DNA from: an uncultured Clostridia bacterium
Lineage (GTDB): Bacteria > Bacillota > Clostridia > Christensenellales > CAG-314
Assembly: GCA_947623225.1 (NCBI GenBank)
Contig: CANQGO010000016.1
Coordinates: forward strand, 1 to 38,691
Reading direction: 5' to 3'
DNA: 38,691 bases
The translations under genes were made by a program, and so were the position numbers. The notes beneath the pieces are model-generated. The model was given only the letters and a program-made list of their open reading frames with translations. It was not told the origin of the DNA and ran no database searches. Positions 15,296-23,712 of the stretch are shown here, one piece after another. Numbering within the stretch: position 1 is the first letter of the stretch; every line of letters starts with the position of its first letter.

Positions 15296-15913
15296 GTGGA
15301 TAAGGATAAATACAGAAAATTTCATAAGAAGGTCAAGGCGGTGGGTATCGCAATGCTTTGCGCAATGGGAGCCACGCTTATTTTCGTAATAATTGCCCTC
15401 GCCGTCTATAGTACTACGTCGCTGCCGTTGATAGTGGGCTTGCCGCTTTTTCTTTGCGGCGATATCACATTGCTCATGTTGTGCTACTTCATGACGCGCA
15501 AGGACAGAGACATGCGCAACGAATTTCGCGATGCGGATCTGTCCGAGGGAATGTCTCCGCTATTTGCCGAGGTGACCAGGGACTACAGAGCGACGCATCT
15601 CGAGAGCGTGTGGGACTCCGTGCTTCCGAGCGGATGGCGGTTGCGCGAAGTGTACAAGGCAGAGGACAAGATAGAAGTCGCCATGCTGGAGAAGGACGCC
15701 GCTGTCGGTCGGGAACCGTGCGAGATGACTATACAATTCGGGGAAAGAGAAGTGACGGTATACTTCGACTACGGCGACGACCAGGACACCGAGACGATGG
15801 AACTCACCTCGTCAAATTTTCCGGACTATCCGTCCATGGTCATATGGTTGGGCGATATCTGTAAACGATACGCAGACAAAGCACTCTCGCTCAAACAAAT
15901 TTCGGAAGAGTAA
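15296..15913 (+). CDS. Small membrane protein of unknown function
   Basis: The product has 205 residues. GTG 15296 is chosen because GGAGG lies 4 bp upstream; earlier in-frame starts lie before the predicted transcription start. A basic N terminus (KFHKKVKAVG) leads into two hydrophobic segments (about residues 16-42 and 46-65). A soluble cytoplasmic or extracellular domain of about 135 residues with charged, alternating pattern follows. I do not recognise the family. It is monocistronic with its own promoter and terminator. Confidence 0.75.
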   Translation: MDKDKYRKFHKKVKAVGIAMLCAMGATLIFVIIALAVYSTTSLPLIVGLPLFLCGDITLLMLCYFMTRKDRDMRNEFRDADLSEGMSPLFAEVTRDYRATHLESVWDSVLPSGWRLREVYKAEDKIEVAMLEKDAAVGREPCEMTIQFGEREVTVYFDYGDDQDTETMELTSSNFPDYPSMVIWLGDICKRYADKALSLKQISEE

Positions 15914-15925
15914 ATTCACTTTTTA

Positions 15926-15958
15926 TACAAAAGCAACGCTTTAAGCGTTGCTTTTGTA
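15926..15958. terminator. Bidirectional terminator, contains nnrD stop codon
   Basis: TACAAAAGCAACGCTT and AAGCGTTGCTTTTGTA form a near-perfect palindrome centred on 15942. It serves the converging membrane-protein gene and nnrD. The nnrD stop codon (15943-15941, minus strand) sits in its loop, so the last nnrD codons form one arm. Confidence 0.8.
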
Positions 15959-16846
15959 CATTATAGACGTGATCGCTTGCACTATACACGATACCGTGTC
16001 GCTTGCTATCATGGAAATGGAGTTGGTTTTCTGTTGGGCAAACTCCCCCGCCAAGCCGTTGACGTAAGCCGCCGTTGCCGTCGCTTGCAGGACGCTGTGA
16101 CTGTTGTATCCCAGCAGAGCAGCTATTATCCCGGACAGTACGTCTCCGCTGCCTGCCGTAGCCATACCGGCACAGCCGCGTTTGATCAGGTGTACGCTGT
16201 CCCCGTCCGTCACGACGGTGTCGGAGCCTTTCAGTAACAATATTACGCCGTGCTCGGCCGCAAAACGGCGCGCAAGGTCTGCTTTGTTTGCAGATATGTC
16301 TTCTGCCGACGCTCCCGTCAGGCGTGAAAATTCCCGTACATGCGGCGTCAGGATCACCGCGTGCGGTCTGCATCCACGGAGAATATCCGTCCCCGTAAGG
16401 GCGAGAACGTTCAGACCGTCGGCATCTATCACCAGATCGCCGTCGTAGTTGTTGAGCAGATATCTCAAGGCGAGAGCAGTGTTCTTTCCCGTCTTGCAGC
16501 CCATTCCGAACGCTACCGATCGTACATTACGGACAAGCTCGCGAAATTCATCTTCGCGGAAAAGCAGCTGCCCGTCTGTTTCCGACAGCGGGAAAAGGGT
16601 ACTTTCGCACAGATAGGGCATGACGGCGTGCGCTATGCTCGCAGGCACAGCCAACTTGACAACGCCCGCTCCGCTTCTCATAGCCGCCGCAGCCATATTG
16701 GCAAGTTTGGCGGCACCGCTGTATTCCGTACTGCCGGCGACCAGGGCTATATAGCCGAAATCCCCCTTGTTGCATTCGCCGCTTCGCGGAGGCAGGCACT
16801 GCAAGCAGTCTTCTGCGGTCCATATGTGTTGTCGTTCGTATTGCAT
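15941..16846 (-). CDS. nnrD: ADP/ATP-dependent NAD(P)H-hydrate dehydratase
   Basis: The product has 301 residues and is a ribokinase-like YjeF C-terminal domain protein that repairs hydrated NADH/NADPH. Visible motifs are GYIALVAGS near the N terminus, AFGMGCK, DADGLNVLAL, LTPHVREFSRL, LLKGSDTVVTDG, and the catalytic/nucleotide loop ATAGSGDVLSGIIAALLGY. There is no N-terminal epimerase (NnrE) domain, so it is the stand-alone form. The ATG at 16846 has AGAGGA upstream and its own minus-strand promoter. Confidence 0.93.
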   Translation of the reverse strand: MQYERQHIWTAEDCLQCLPPRSGECNKGDFGYIALVAGSTEYSGAAKLANMAAAAMRSGAGVVKLAVPASIAHAVMPYLCESTLFPLSETDGQLLFREDEFRELVRNVRSVAFGMGCKTGKNTALALRYLLNNYDGDLVIDADGLNVLALTGTDILRGCRPHAVILTPHVREFSRLTGASAEDISANKADLARRFAAEHGVILLLKGSDTVVTDGDSVHLIKRGCAGMATAGSGDVLSGIIAALLGYNSHSVLQATATAAYVNGLAGEFAQQKTNSISMIASDTVSCIVQAITSIMYKSNA

Positions 16847-16864
16847 AGTAGTCCTCTTGAGTAT

Positions 16865-16893
16865 ATTATACTACGCACAAGCAGGGAAAACAA
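16865..16893 (-). promoter_or_regulatory. Promoter of nnrD
   Basis: On the minus strand TTGTTT (16893-16888), 17-bp spacer, TATAAT (16870-16865). It lies between the upstream Spo0A-like gene and nnrD. Confidence 0.7.
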
Positions 16894-16894
16894 G

Positions 16895-17335
16895 TCACTT
16901 TATGTGTTCTTGTTCCTTTTCCGCCTGCAACCAACCGACAACGCAACTTATAAATTCCGTATTGGACGGTACGTACTCATCGGTGACGACCTCCGTGTGC
17001 AACAACTCATTCAGCGCGTACAGATTGCCGTACTTTTTGCAATCGATGATGGCGCAGCGTATGGACCGCTCCACACATGTCGCGCACGTATTCTGCTTGA
17101 TCGCCACGACGTCGTATATGTCATGCGTATAATTGACGTGTACCACGTCCGCTTTTTCGTACCGGCAGAGGATGGCGTCTTGCAGATATCCGGTCCCTAT
17201 CAACCTGCTCTTGAATCCGAGCCCGATAAGCAGTCTCCACACGAAAACATTTGCATCGCCGGTGTGGTCGCCCACGATACTTTCATACAATTCTTTGCCG
17301 TGCAGAAAGCCGTGACGTTCTTTGTCGTTAAACAT
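16895..17335 (-). CDS. Stand-alone Spo0A C-terminal domain DNA-binding protein
   Basis: The product has 146 residues. The ATG at 17335 has AGGAGG 8 bp upstream; the earlier in-frame ATG at 17371 lies within the promoter. From about residue 30 it aligns by eye with the Spo0A effector domain: LIGTGYLQDAI corresponds to IKGYLYLREAI, CVERSIRCAI to RVERAIRHAI (the recognition helix, keeping E, R and R), and PSNTEFISCVV to PTNSEFIAMVA. The phosphoacceptor receiver domain of Spo0A is missing; only about 30 unrelated residues precede. It therefore probably binds DNA but is not controlled by phosphorylation in the usual way. A near-consensus 0A box lies upstream of its promoter. Target genes are unknown. 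Confidence 0.85.
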   Translation of the reverse strand: MFNDKERHGFLHGKELYESIVGDHTGDANVFVWRLLIGLGFKSRLIGTGYLQDAILCRYEKADVVHVNYTHDIYDVVAIKQNTCATCVERSIRCAIIDCKKYGNLYALNELLHTEVVTDEYVPSNTEFISCVVGWLQAEKEQEHIK

Positions 17336-17366
17336 TTTCGATTCCTCCTTTTGGGGTGATGAAACC

Positions 17367-17395
17367 ATCATAGCACAATTTTCTACACATTACAA
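17367..17395 (-). promoter_or_regulatory. Promoter of the Spo0A-C-like gene
   Basis: On the minus strand TTGTAA (17395-17390), 17-bp spacer, TATGAT (17372-17367). The leader is about 25 nt. Confidence 0.7.
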
Positions 17396-17463
17396 TATTT
17401 TTTTACAAATTTTTTACATTTTTTAATGAAAAATACTGTAATAAATTTTTTTAAACAATAAAA

Positions 17464-17473
17464 TTTTCGACAA
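17464..17473 (-). promoter_or_regulatory. Putative 0A box
   Basis: Minus strand TTGTCGAAAA contains the Spo0A recognition core TGTCGAA. It lies in an AT-rich divergent region, about 100 bp upstream of the predicted Spo0A-C-like transcription start and about 95 bp upstream of the leuS -35 box. The rest of 17396-17566 is A/T homopolymer-rich with no other clear site. Confidence 0.55.
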
Positions 17474-17566
17474 TTATCGAACAAAACAGACAAAAATTGA
17501 CAAAAGTAGACTTTTTCACAATTTTTAATTGCCATATTGTTTCATAGTATATTATCTTGCTTTTTC

Positions 17567-17595
17567 TTGACATTTTTCCCTGCTTGTTCTACAAT
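17567..17595 (+). promoter_or_regulatory. Promoter of leuS
   Basis: TTGACA (17567-17572), 17-bp spacer, TACAAT (17590-17595). The leader is only about 17 nt, so there is no room for a T-box. Confidence 0.88.
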
Positions 17596-17618
17596 TCTTA
17601 TGATATACAGAGGTTAGT

Positions 17619-20048
17619 ATGGATAAGATCGCAGTAGAACGCAAGTGGAATAAGTATTGGCAGGAACATGAAGTCTACAAATTCGACGAGAATAATGCAG
17701 ACAACAAGTATTATGTCTTGGAAATGTTCAGCTATCCCAGCGGCAGCAAGTTGCACGTGGGGCATTGGTACAATTACGGTCTGACGGACAGTTTCGCCAG
17801 ATATCAGATAATGAAGGGTAAAAATGTGTTTCAGCCTATGGGTTTTGACGCATTCGGTTTGCCTGCAGAGAACTATGCCATCAAGACGGGCGTGCATCCG
17901 CAGGACAGCACTTTACACAATATAGAAGTGATGGAGGGGCAGCTGAAAAATATCGGTGCCATGTTTGATTGGGATCACGAGATCAAAACATGCCTGCCCG
18001 AATATTACCGCTGGACTCAGTGGATATTTGCTCAGCTGTACAAGCACGGGCTTGCATATCGCAAGAAGGCTCCCGTCAATTGGTGCCCGAGTTGCAATAC
18101 CGTATTGGCTAACGAGCAAGTGGTGGACGGGCACTGCGAGCGTTGCGACAGTCAGGTGGTCAAGAAGGACCTGACGCAGTGGTTTTTCAAGATAACCGAC
18201 TACGCAGAAGAGTTGTTGCAGGGGCTGGACGGTCTCGATTGGCCGGAAAAGACAAAGGCAATGCAGCGCAACTGGATAGGTAAATCACAGGGAGGAGAGA
18301 TAGTATTCGACCTTGCCGACGGCAGCGGCAGTTTCAGAGTGTTCACCACGCGTGCGGATACCCTGTACGGCTGTACGTATGTGGTGCTTGCTCCGGAGCA
18401 TGAGTTGGTGGAGAAGATCACCACTCCCTCCCGCCGTGCAGCGGTGCAGGCGTATATCGACGAGGTCGCCAAGACCAACGAGATAGAACGTCTGTCCACT
18501 GCCAAGGAGAAAACGGGAGTATTTACAGGCGCGTATGCGCTCAATCCCATCAACGGTGAGAAGGTGGAAGTGTGGATAGGCGACTACGTACTGGCGAGTT
18601 ACGGTACGGGTGCGGTCATGGGCGTACCTGCGCACGACGCGCGCGATTACATATTTGCAGAGAAGCACGGTTTGCAGATAAAGCGTGTGATAAAAGCCGC
18701 CGATGCGGGAACGGATGACGCGTTGCCCTTCACCGAGAGCGGCATCATGTGCAACAGCGGCGAATTCGACGGCATGAGCAGCGAGCAGGGAAAACTTGCC
18801 GTCATAGACAGACTCTCACATATAGGCAAGGGACAACTTCGCACTAACTATCGTCTGCGCGATTGGTTGGTATCGCGTCAGCGTTATTGGGGTGCACCCA
18901 TACCCATCATCTATTGTCCGCATTGCGGCGAGGTGTTGGATGAGGACCTTCCCGTCACATTGCCTTACGACGTGGAGTTCCGTCCCGACGGTACCAGTCC
19001 GCTTGCCAAGCACGAGAAGTTCATCCACGACGTGAAGTGTCCCAAGTGCGGCGCGCCTGCCACGCGCGATCCGGATACTCTTGATACGTTCGTGTGCAGC
19101 AGTTGGTATTATCTGCGCTATCCCGATGCGCACAATGCAGACAAGCCCTTCGATACGGAGTGGATAGACAAGATGCTGCCCGTAGACAAGTATGTAGGCG
19201 GTGCGGAACATGCTTGTATGCATCTGCTCTATGCACGGTTCATCACCAAAGCATTGAGAGACATGGGCTATCTGCACTTCGACGAACCATTCAAGTCACT
19301 GGTGCATCAGGGCGTCATTTTAGGCCCGGACGGTAACCGTATGAGCAAGTCACACGGCAACGTGGTCTCGCCAGACGACTATGTGAATACATACGGCGCG
19401 GACGTGTTCAGGTGCTACCTTGCGTTCGGCTTCCGATATATCGAGGGCGGCCCATGGTCTGAGGACGGTATCAAGGCGATAAACAAATGGTTGGACAGGG
19501 TGGAACGCTACGTACTTGCGGCTTACGGAGAGTATGAGCGCACGGACAATCTCGGTCACGACGAGAAGGAACTGAACCGTATTCGCCACAGCACTATCAA
19601 GGCGGTGGACGCCGACTATCCTGCGTTTTCCTTCAATACCGCAGTGGCGCGTATGATGGAACTTGTCAATGCGTTGTCCAGATACGACTTGCTGACGAAG
19701 AAGAACGCTCAACTGTATCGTGCTACGGTAGATGACCTGCTCAAGTTGCTTTGTCCGCTTGCGCCGCATTTCTGCGAGGAACTGTGGCAGCAGACGGGAC
19801 ATAGTGGAAGTATAGTGGTCAGCACCTTCCCCGAGTATGACGAGCGTGCTCTGCATATAGACGAGGTACAGATACTTATCCAGGTCAATTCACGTCCCAA
19901 GGTGCGCTTGACTGTGGATACGTCCCTGTCCGAAGGAGAGTTGAAGGAGTATGTACTTGCCGATACGTCTGTCAGAGAAGTGCTCGGCGGCAATCAGGTC
20001 AAGAAAGTCATAGTCATACCCGGCCGCTTGGTCAATATAATTATTTAG
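17619..20048 (+). CDS. leuS: Leucyl-tRNA synthetase
   Basis: The product has 809 residues, the bacterial LeuRS length. It attaches leucine to tRNA-Leu. The class I HIGH motif appears as HVGH at 46-49 and KMSKS as RMSKS at 574-578. A CP1 editing domain (about 220-415, with [12 protein letters not shown]) and two zinc-ribbon-like pairs (CPSCN near 154, CERCD near 172, and CPHCG near 430) are present. The ATG at 17619 has AGAGG upstream, and a strong promoter gives a very short leader. Confidence 0.97.
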   Translation: MDKIAVERKWNKYWQEHEVYKFDENNADNKYYVLEMFSYPSGSKLHVGHWYNYGLTDSFARYQIMKGKNVFQPMGFDAFGLPAENYAIKTGVHPQDSTLHNIEVMEGQLKNIGAMFDWDHEIKTCLPEYYRWTQWIFAQLYKHGLAYRKKAPVNWCPSCNTVLANEQVVDGHCERCDSQVVKKDLTQWFFKITDYAEELLQGLDGLDWPEKTKAMQRNWIGKSQGGEIVFDLADGSGSFRVFTTRADTLYGCTYVVLAPEHELVEKITTPSRRAAVQAYIDEVAKTNEIERLSTAKEKTGVFTGAYALNPINGEKVEVWIGDYVLASYGTGAVMGVPAHDARDYIFAEKHGLQIKRVIKAADAGTDDALPFTESGIMCNSGEFDGMSSEQGKLAVIDRLSHIGKGQLRTNYRLRDWLVSRQRYWGAPIPIIYCPHCGEVLDEDLPVTLPYDVEFRPDGTSPLAKHEKFIHDVKCPKCGAPATRDPDTLDTFVCSSWYYLRYPDAHNADKPFDTEWIDKMLPVDKYVGGAEHACMHLLYARFITKALRDMGYLHFDEPFKSLVHQGVILGPDGNRMSKSHGNVVSPDDYVNTYGADVFRCYLAFGFRYIEGGPWSEDGIKAINKWLDRVERYVLAAYGEYERTDNLGHDEKELNRIRHSTIKAVDADYPAFSFNTAVARMMELVNALSRYDLLTKKNAQLYRATVDDLLKLLCPLAPHFCEELWQQTGHSGSIVVSTFPEYDERALHIDEVQILIQVNSRPKVRLTVDTSLSEGELKEYVLADTSVREVLGGNQVKKVIVIPGRLVNIII

Positions 20049-20052
20049 AAAA

Positions 20053-20108
20053 AAACCGCCTATCCGTAGAGTGAGGTCTATACGATCTGTCTGCGGGCAG
20101 GGCGGTTT
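20053..20108 (+). terminator. leuS-cysK intergenic stem-loop
   Basis: AAACCGCC (20053-20060) pairs with GGCGGTTT (20101-20108) around a long 40-nt loop that may fold further. The T-tract is poor, so it may be a leaky terminator or an attenuator allowing some read-through into cysK. No separate cysK promoter is evident. Confidence 0.45.
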
Positions 20109-20125
20109 GTCATACAGAGGTAAAT

Positions 20126-21037
20126 ATGGATTTTTATAAATTTGCACGTCAGTTGGGCATAGGCGATACGCCGCTTATACCTTACGAAGAGGACTTCGAC
20201 GCGGATATCTATATCAAGAACGAAGCCATGAATGCAAGCGGCAGCGTCAAGGATAGAGCGGCACTGGCCATGATCCTTGCGGCGGAGGAGCAGGACATAT
20301 TACACAAGGGCGATACCATAGTGGAAGCCACCAGCGGCAATATGGGCATATCCCTTGCCTATGTGGGATCGAGGCTGGGCTACAAAGTACTGCTGACTAT
20401 GCCGGACAGCATGACGGAAGAGCGTAGACAGTTGCTGCAGGGACTGGGCGCGCAACTCGTGCTCACCGAGGGCAAATTGGGCATGAAGGGTGCCATCGAT
20501 GCCGTATCGCGGTATGCGGAACGTCCGGGACATGTGTGGTTGAAGCAATTTGAAAATCCCGCCAATCCTCAGGCACATTACATATCTACGGGAGAAGAGA
20601 TATGCCAACAGCTGGATAGAGTGGACGTATTTGTCGCAGGCGTCGGCACCGGCGGTACGCTGGTGGGCACGGGCAGAAAACTCAGAGAGCGATTCCCCGA
20701 AGTGCAGATAGTCGCCGTGGAACCGGAGGGCAGCCCCGTCATATCCCGCGGACAAACGGGCACGCATGCCATACAGGGTATAGGCGCGGGCTTTGTCACG
20801 GCTATATACGACAGCAAATTGGTAGACAGAGTGATCACGGTCACGGACGAGGATGCACTGGATATGTTCCGTTTGCTGAATCTGAAGCAGGGATATAGCT
20901 GCGGTATAAGCTCCGCCGCCAATATAGTCGCGGCAACGAGGCTGGCGCAGGATCCCGACTATAAGGGTAAGAATATCGTCACGCTCTTTCCCGACGGTGA
21001 CGACAGATACTTCTCGTTGCTCCACGCCGACAAGTGA
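20126..21037 (+). CDS. cysK: Cysteine synthase (O-acetylserine sulfhydrylase family)
   Basis: The product has 303 residues, with AGAGG 6 bp before the ATG. It is a PLP-dependent fold type II enzyme. The Schiff-base lysine is K42 in NASGSVKDRA, the substrate loop is TSGNMGISLAY, the phosphate-binding loop is GVGTGGTLVGTG, and a C-terminal SCGISSAAN segment is present. The usual NPGGS before the lysine is NASGS here, a small departure. It makes cysteine from O-acetylserine and sulfide; a cystathionine-beta-synthase-like activity cannot be excluded. Confidence 0.92.
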   Translation: MDFYKFARQLGIGDTPLIPYEEDFDADIYIKNEAMNASGSVKDRAALAMILAAEEQDILHKGDTIVEATSGNMGISLAYVGSRLGYKVLLTMPDSMTEERRQLLQGLGAQLVLTEGKLGMKGAIDAVSRYAERPGHVWLKQFENPANPQAHYISTGEEICQQLDRVDVFVAGVGTGGTLVGTGRKLRERFPEVQIVAVEPEGSPVISRGQTGTHAIQGIGAGFVTAIYDSKLVDRVITVTDEDALDMFRLLNLKQGYSCGISSAANIVAATRLAQDPDYKGKNIVTLFPDGDDRYFSLLHADK

Positions 21038-21060
21038 TACGGGCAGGACAGGCGTATTAC

Positions 21061-21094
21061 AAAAGTGAAAAAATAGGCGGTATTTCGCTTTTCA
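21061..21094 (+). terminator. Probable cysK terminator
   Basis: AAAAGTGAAA (21061-21070) pairs with TTTCGCTTTT (21083-21092, one T-G pair) around a 12-nt loop. Confidence 0.5.
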
Positions 21095-21098
21095 TAAG

Positions 21099-21127
21099 TT
21101 GAAAAAAAGTGCCGTTGGTGATAGAAT
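21099..21127 (+). promoter_or_regulatory. Promoter of small lipoprotein gene
   Basis: TTGAAA (21099-21104), 17-bp spacer, TAGAAT (21122-21127). Confidence 0.7.
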
Positions 21128-21157
21128 GGTAGTACCGAAAAGGTGGAGGTAAAAATT

Positions 21158-21568
21158 ATGAAAAAATTTGTAAGAATAATTGCTGTTACCCTTGTGGTGG
21201 TTACCGCGTTGGCAATGTTCGCGGCTTGCGGATACTCCGGAGATCCCGATAAAGACAGAGACAGACTGGAGAAAAAGGACTACGGCGTGACCGTATCCAA
21301 GATCCCCGTCGGAGACGTCACCGCGACTTTGCATGGACTCAGAACCAATGTGAACGAGTTTACAATCGCTGAACTGGCGCAAGAGGAAACATTGAAGAAA
21401 CTTAAGGCAGACGTAGTGACCATCACCTACTACAAGGACAAGGAAGCAGCCAAGAGCGCGTATGACAAAGTTAAGTCGGATGAGAAGGATCACTCTGTCA
21501 AATTGCAAGGTAATATGATCGTCGTATCTTACTCCGTCAAGGGTAAGGACGCTTTGGGCACCAAGTAA
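21158..21568 (+). CDS. Small lipoprotein of unknown function
   Basis: The product has 136 residues, and the ATG has a GGAGG site. A signal peptide (KKFVRIIAVTLVVVTALAM) ends in a lipobox-like FAAC with Cys24; Phe at -3 is unusual but tolerated. The mature part is short, very charged and lysine/aspartate-rich, with no recognised domain. It is probably anchored to the outer face of the membrane. It is monocistronic, with a strong terminator. Confidence 0.75.
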   Translation: MKKFVRIIAVTLVVVTALAMFAACGYSGDPDKDRDRLEKKDYGVTVSKIPVGDVTATLHGLRTNVNEFTIAELAQEETLKKLKADVVTITYYKDKEAAKSAYDKVKSDEKDHSVKLQGNMIVVSYSVKGKDALGTK

Positions 21569-21612
21569 GCAAGACTACACTGTGGCTGTAGCGGCAAAAT
21601 ATTGCGTATATG

Positions 21613-21644
21613 AAACGCACCCAATGTGAATTGGGCGCGTTTTT
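21613..21644 (+). terminator. Terminator of small lipoprotein gene
   Basis: AAACGC-A-CCCAAT pairs with ATTGGG-C-GCGTTT around GTGA and ends in TTTTT. Confidence 0.88.
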
Positions 21645-21719
21645 CTGTATCGGCACCGTCCGGATAGATATATAGAATCGATACGTGTCCGTCAAGTGAG
21701 CAAGTATGGAGCATTGTTC

Positions 21720-21748
21720 TTGACAAACACTTCGGCAGGTGATATACT
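21720..21748 (+). promoter_or_regulatory. Promoter of trpS operon
   Basis: TTGACA (21720-21725), 17-bp spacer, TATACT (21743-21748). The leader is about 28 nt, with no T-box. Confidence 0.88.
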
Positions 21749-21782
21749 GAATAATACTTTATAATGGGTAGAGAGGTGCAAA

Positions 21783-22799
21783 ATGGCGGACGAGGTCAAA
21801 AAAAGAGTTTTTTCCGGCGTACAACCCACGGGCAAAGTGACATTGGGCAACTATCTCGGTGCCATACGCAACTGGACGCCGCTGCAAGAACAGTATGACT
21901 GTCTTTTTTGCGTGGTGGACCTGCATTCCCTCACGGTGGCACAGGTGCCTGCCGAGTTGCGCAAAAACACTCTCAACCTTGTGGCACTGTATATAGCGTG
22001 CGGTCTGGACCCGGACAAGAGCATATTGTTCATACAGTCCCACGTGCATGAGCATGCCGAGTTGGCTTGGATATTGGATACCGTCACGTATGTTGGAGAA
22101 CTTAACCGCATGACGCAGTTCAAGGATAAATCCAGAAAGCATGCGGACAATATCAATATGGGGTTGATGAATTACCCCGTGCTCATGGCAAGCGATATCC
22201 TGCTCTATCGTACGCAGTATGTACCTGTGGGCAAGGATCAGGTCCAGCACGTGGAGCTTGCGAGAGACATAGCCGAGCGTTTCAATTCCCGCTACAGCGA
22301 TACGTTTGTAGTGCCGGAGTGTCTGCTGTCCAGGACGGGCAGCAGTATCAAGAGCCTGCAGGAGCCTACTGCCAAGATGTCCAAGTCCGACCCTAACGAC
22401 AATGCCGTCATATCCATCACGGATGACGCGGATACCGTACGCAGAAAACTGCGCAGGGCCGTCACGGACAGCGATACCGATGCGCACTGCGTGCGCCGCT
22501 CGGAGGACAAACCGGGCGTAAGCAACCTGCTGAATATCTACTCGCTGTGTGCCGATGTCTCTACGGACGAGGCGGAGAGACTGTTTGAAGGAAAAGGCTA
22601 CGGCTACTTCAAGGACGCCGTGGCGGATGCCGTCATATCCGTCCTGCAACCTATACAGGACAGACAGCGCATACTGCTGGAGGACAAGGGTTATCTGGAA
22701 ACGGTGCTGAAACGTGGTGCGGAGCGTGCAAGTCATATTGCGCAAAATACCCTTGCCAAAGTCTATCGCAAAGTGGGACTTGTACCGCAAATTCGCTGA
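21783..22799 (+). CDS. trpS: Tryptophanyl-tRNA synthetase
   Basis: The product has 338 residues, normal for bacterial TrpRS. The class I signature is FSGVQPTGKVTLGNYLGAI at the N terminus (TxGN form of HIGH). KMSKS is intact in AKMSKSDPND near residue 200, and the ATP/indole pocket phrase PVGKDQVQHVELARDIAERFN is present. The ATG has GAGAGG 7 bp upstream. Its stop overlaps the next start (TGATG), making it the first gene of a four-gene operon with three uncharacterised proteins. Confidence 0.97.
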   Translation: MADEVKKRVFSGVQPTGKVTLGNYLGAIRNWTPLQEQYDCLFCVVDLHSLTVAQVPAELRKNTLNLVALYIACGLDPDKSILFIQSHVHEHAELAWILDTVTYVGELNRMTQFKDKSRKHADNINMGLMNYPVLMASDILLYRTQYVPVGKDQVQHVELARDIAERFNSRYSDTFVVPECLLSRTGSSIKSLQEPTAKMSKSDPNDNAVISITDDADTVRRKLRRAVTDSDTDAHCVRRSEDKPGVSNLLNIYSLCADVSTDEAERLFEGKGYGYFKDAVADAVISVLQPIQDRQRILLEDKGYLETVLKRGAERASHIAQNTLAKVYRKVGLVPQIR

Positions 22800-23662
22800 T
22801 GTTTGGATATTTGAACATAGAAAAGGATAAGATACAGGACAAGCAGGGCGTGTGGCAGACCTTTATGTGCGGAATGTGCTTCTCCACCAAGAGGCAATTC
22901 GGCAATATACCGCGCCTGTTCATCAGCAACGACGTCAATTTGTTCAACATGCTCTTTCACAGCGTCACACGTACCGACGTGACGGTGGAGCAACGGCGGT
23001 GTTTCAGTTCCCCGTTAAAAAAGCGCGCCGTACTGCAGCAAACGCCGCTGGTGGACAAGATGGCAGTCGCCAATGTACTGCTCACCTATTGGAATCTGTA
23101 CGACGATATAGTGGACGGCGGCAGCGTGAAGAAGAAGGTGGCTTTTCGTGCGTTACGCAGGGCATATCTCAAAGCGCAGGAACTTATGCCCGATCTGGAT
23201 GGTATGCTGGCTCTGCGCTATGCCGAGTTGAGAAAGCAGGAAGAGCAGAATGTAAACAGTATAGACGCCGTGTCGCACAGTTTTGCGTTGCTGTCGGAGG
23301 ATTTCGCTCTGCATATACTGGGCGAGCAGGCAGGAGACGACGTGCTCACGCTGTGTTACAATCTGGGCAAGTGGATATACCTTATAGACGCGCTGGACGA
23401 CGTGGACAAGGACATACGCAAGGGCAACTACAACCCCTTCGTCACATGCTACGGCGTCGGGAGCGCGGAAGAGTTGTGCTCGGTGTACGACGAATTGCAA
23501 TTTATCATGTATGCCGTGCTGAACAGAGTGGCTATGAGTTACAACGACCTCAACCTCGATATGTATACCTGTATCCTGCAAAATGTCTTTTTTGACAGTA
23601 TAAGGGACAAAACCAAAGAGATCTTGGCACGCTATCGCAAGACGTCGGAGAAGGCGGCGTAA
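22799..23662 (+). CDS. DUF5685-like protein
   Basis: The product has 287 residues and is translationally coupled to trpS. The start MFGYLNIEKDKI and a CGMC pair (Cys24, Cys27) match my recollection of the DUF5685 family of Clostridia, whose function is unknown. The body is helical. Two aspartate-rich segments, DDIVD at 102-106 and DALDDVDKD at 197-205, are spaced and set in helices much as in class I isoprenoid (phytoene/squalene) synthases. That resemblance is my observation and may not mean activity. The gene is followed 50 bp later by a J-domain-like protein, a pairing I believe recurs in Clostridia. Confidence 0.8.
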   Translation: MFGYLNIEKDKIQDKQGVWQTFMCGMCFSTKRQFGNIPRLFISNDVNLFNMLFHSVTRTDVTVEQRRCFSSPLKKRAVLQQTPLVDKMAVANVLLTYWNLYDDIVDGGSVKKKVAFRALRRAYLKAQELMPDLDGMLALRYAELRKQEEQNVNSIDAVSHSFALLSEDFALHILGEQAGDDVLTLCYNLGKWIYLIDALDDVDKDIRKGNYNPFVTCYGVGSAEELCSVYDELQFIMYAVLNRVAMSYNDLNLDMYTCILQNVFFDSIRDKTKEILARYRKTSEKAA

Positions 23663-23712
23663 GGGGGTGTGCTCCGGACACATTGCGCCGAATAGTATAA
23701 TTGGGAGACAAA

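Noticed and set aside
17474-17483. A second 0A box (GTTCGATAAT on the minus strand) next to the first
   Set aside because: It lacks the TGTCGAA core; only TTGTCGAAAA is close enough to call.
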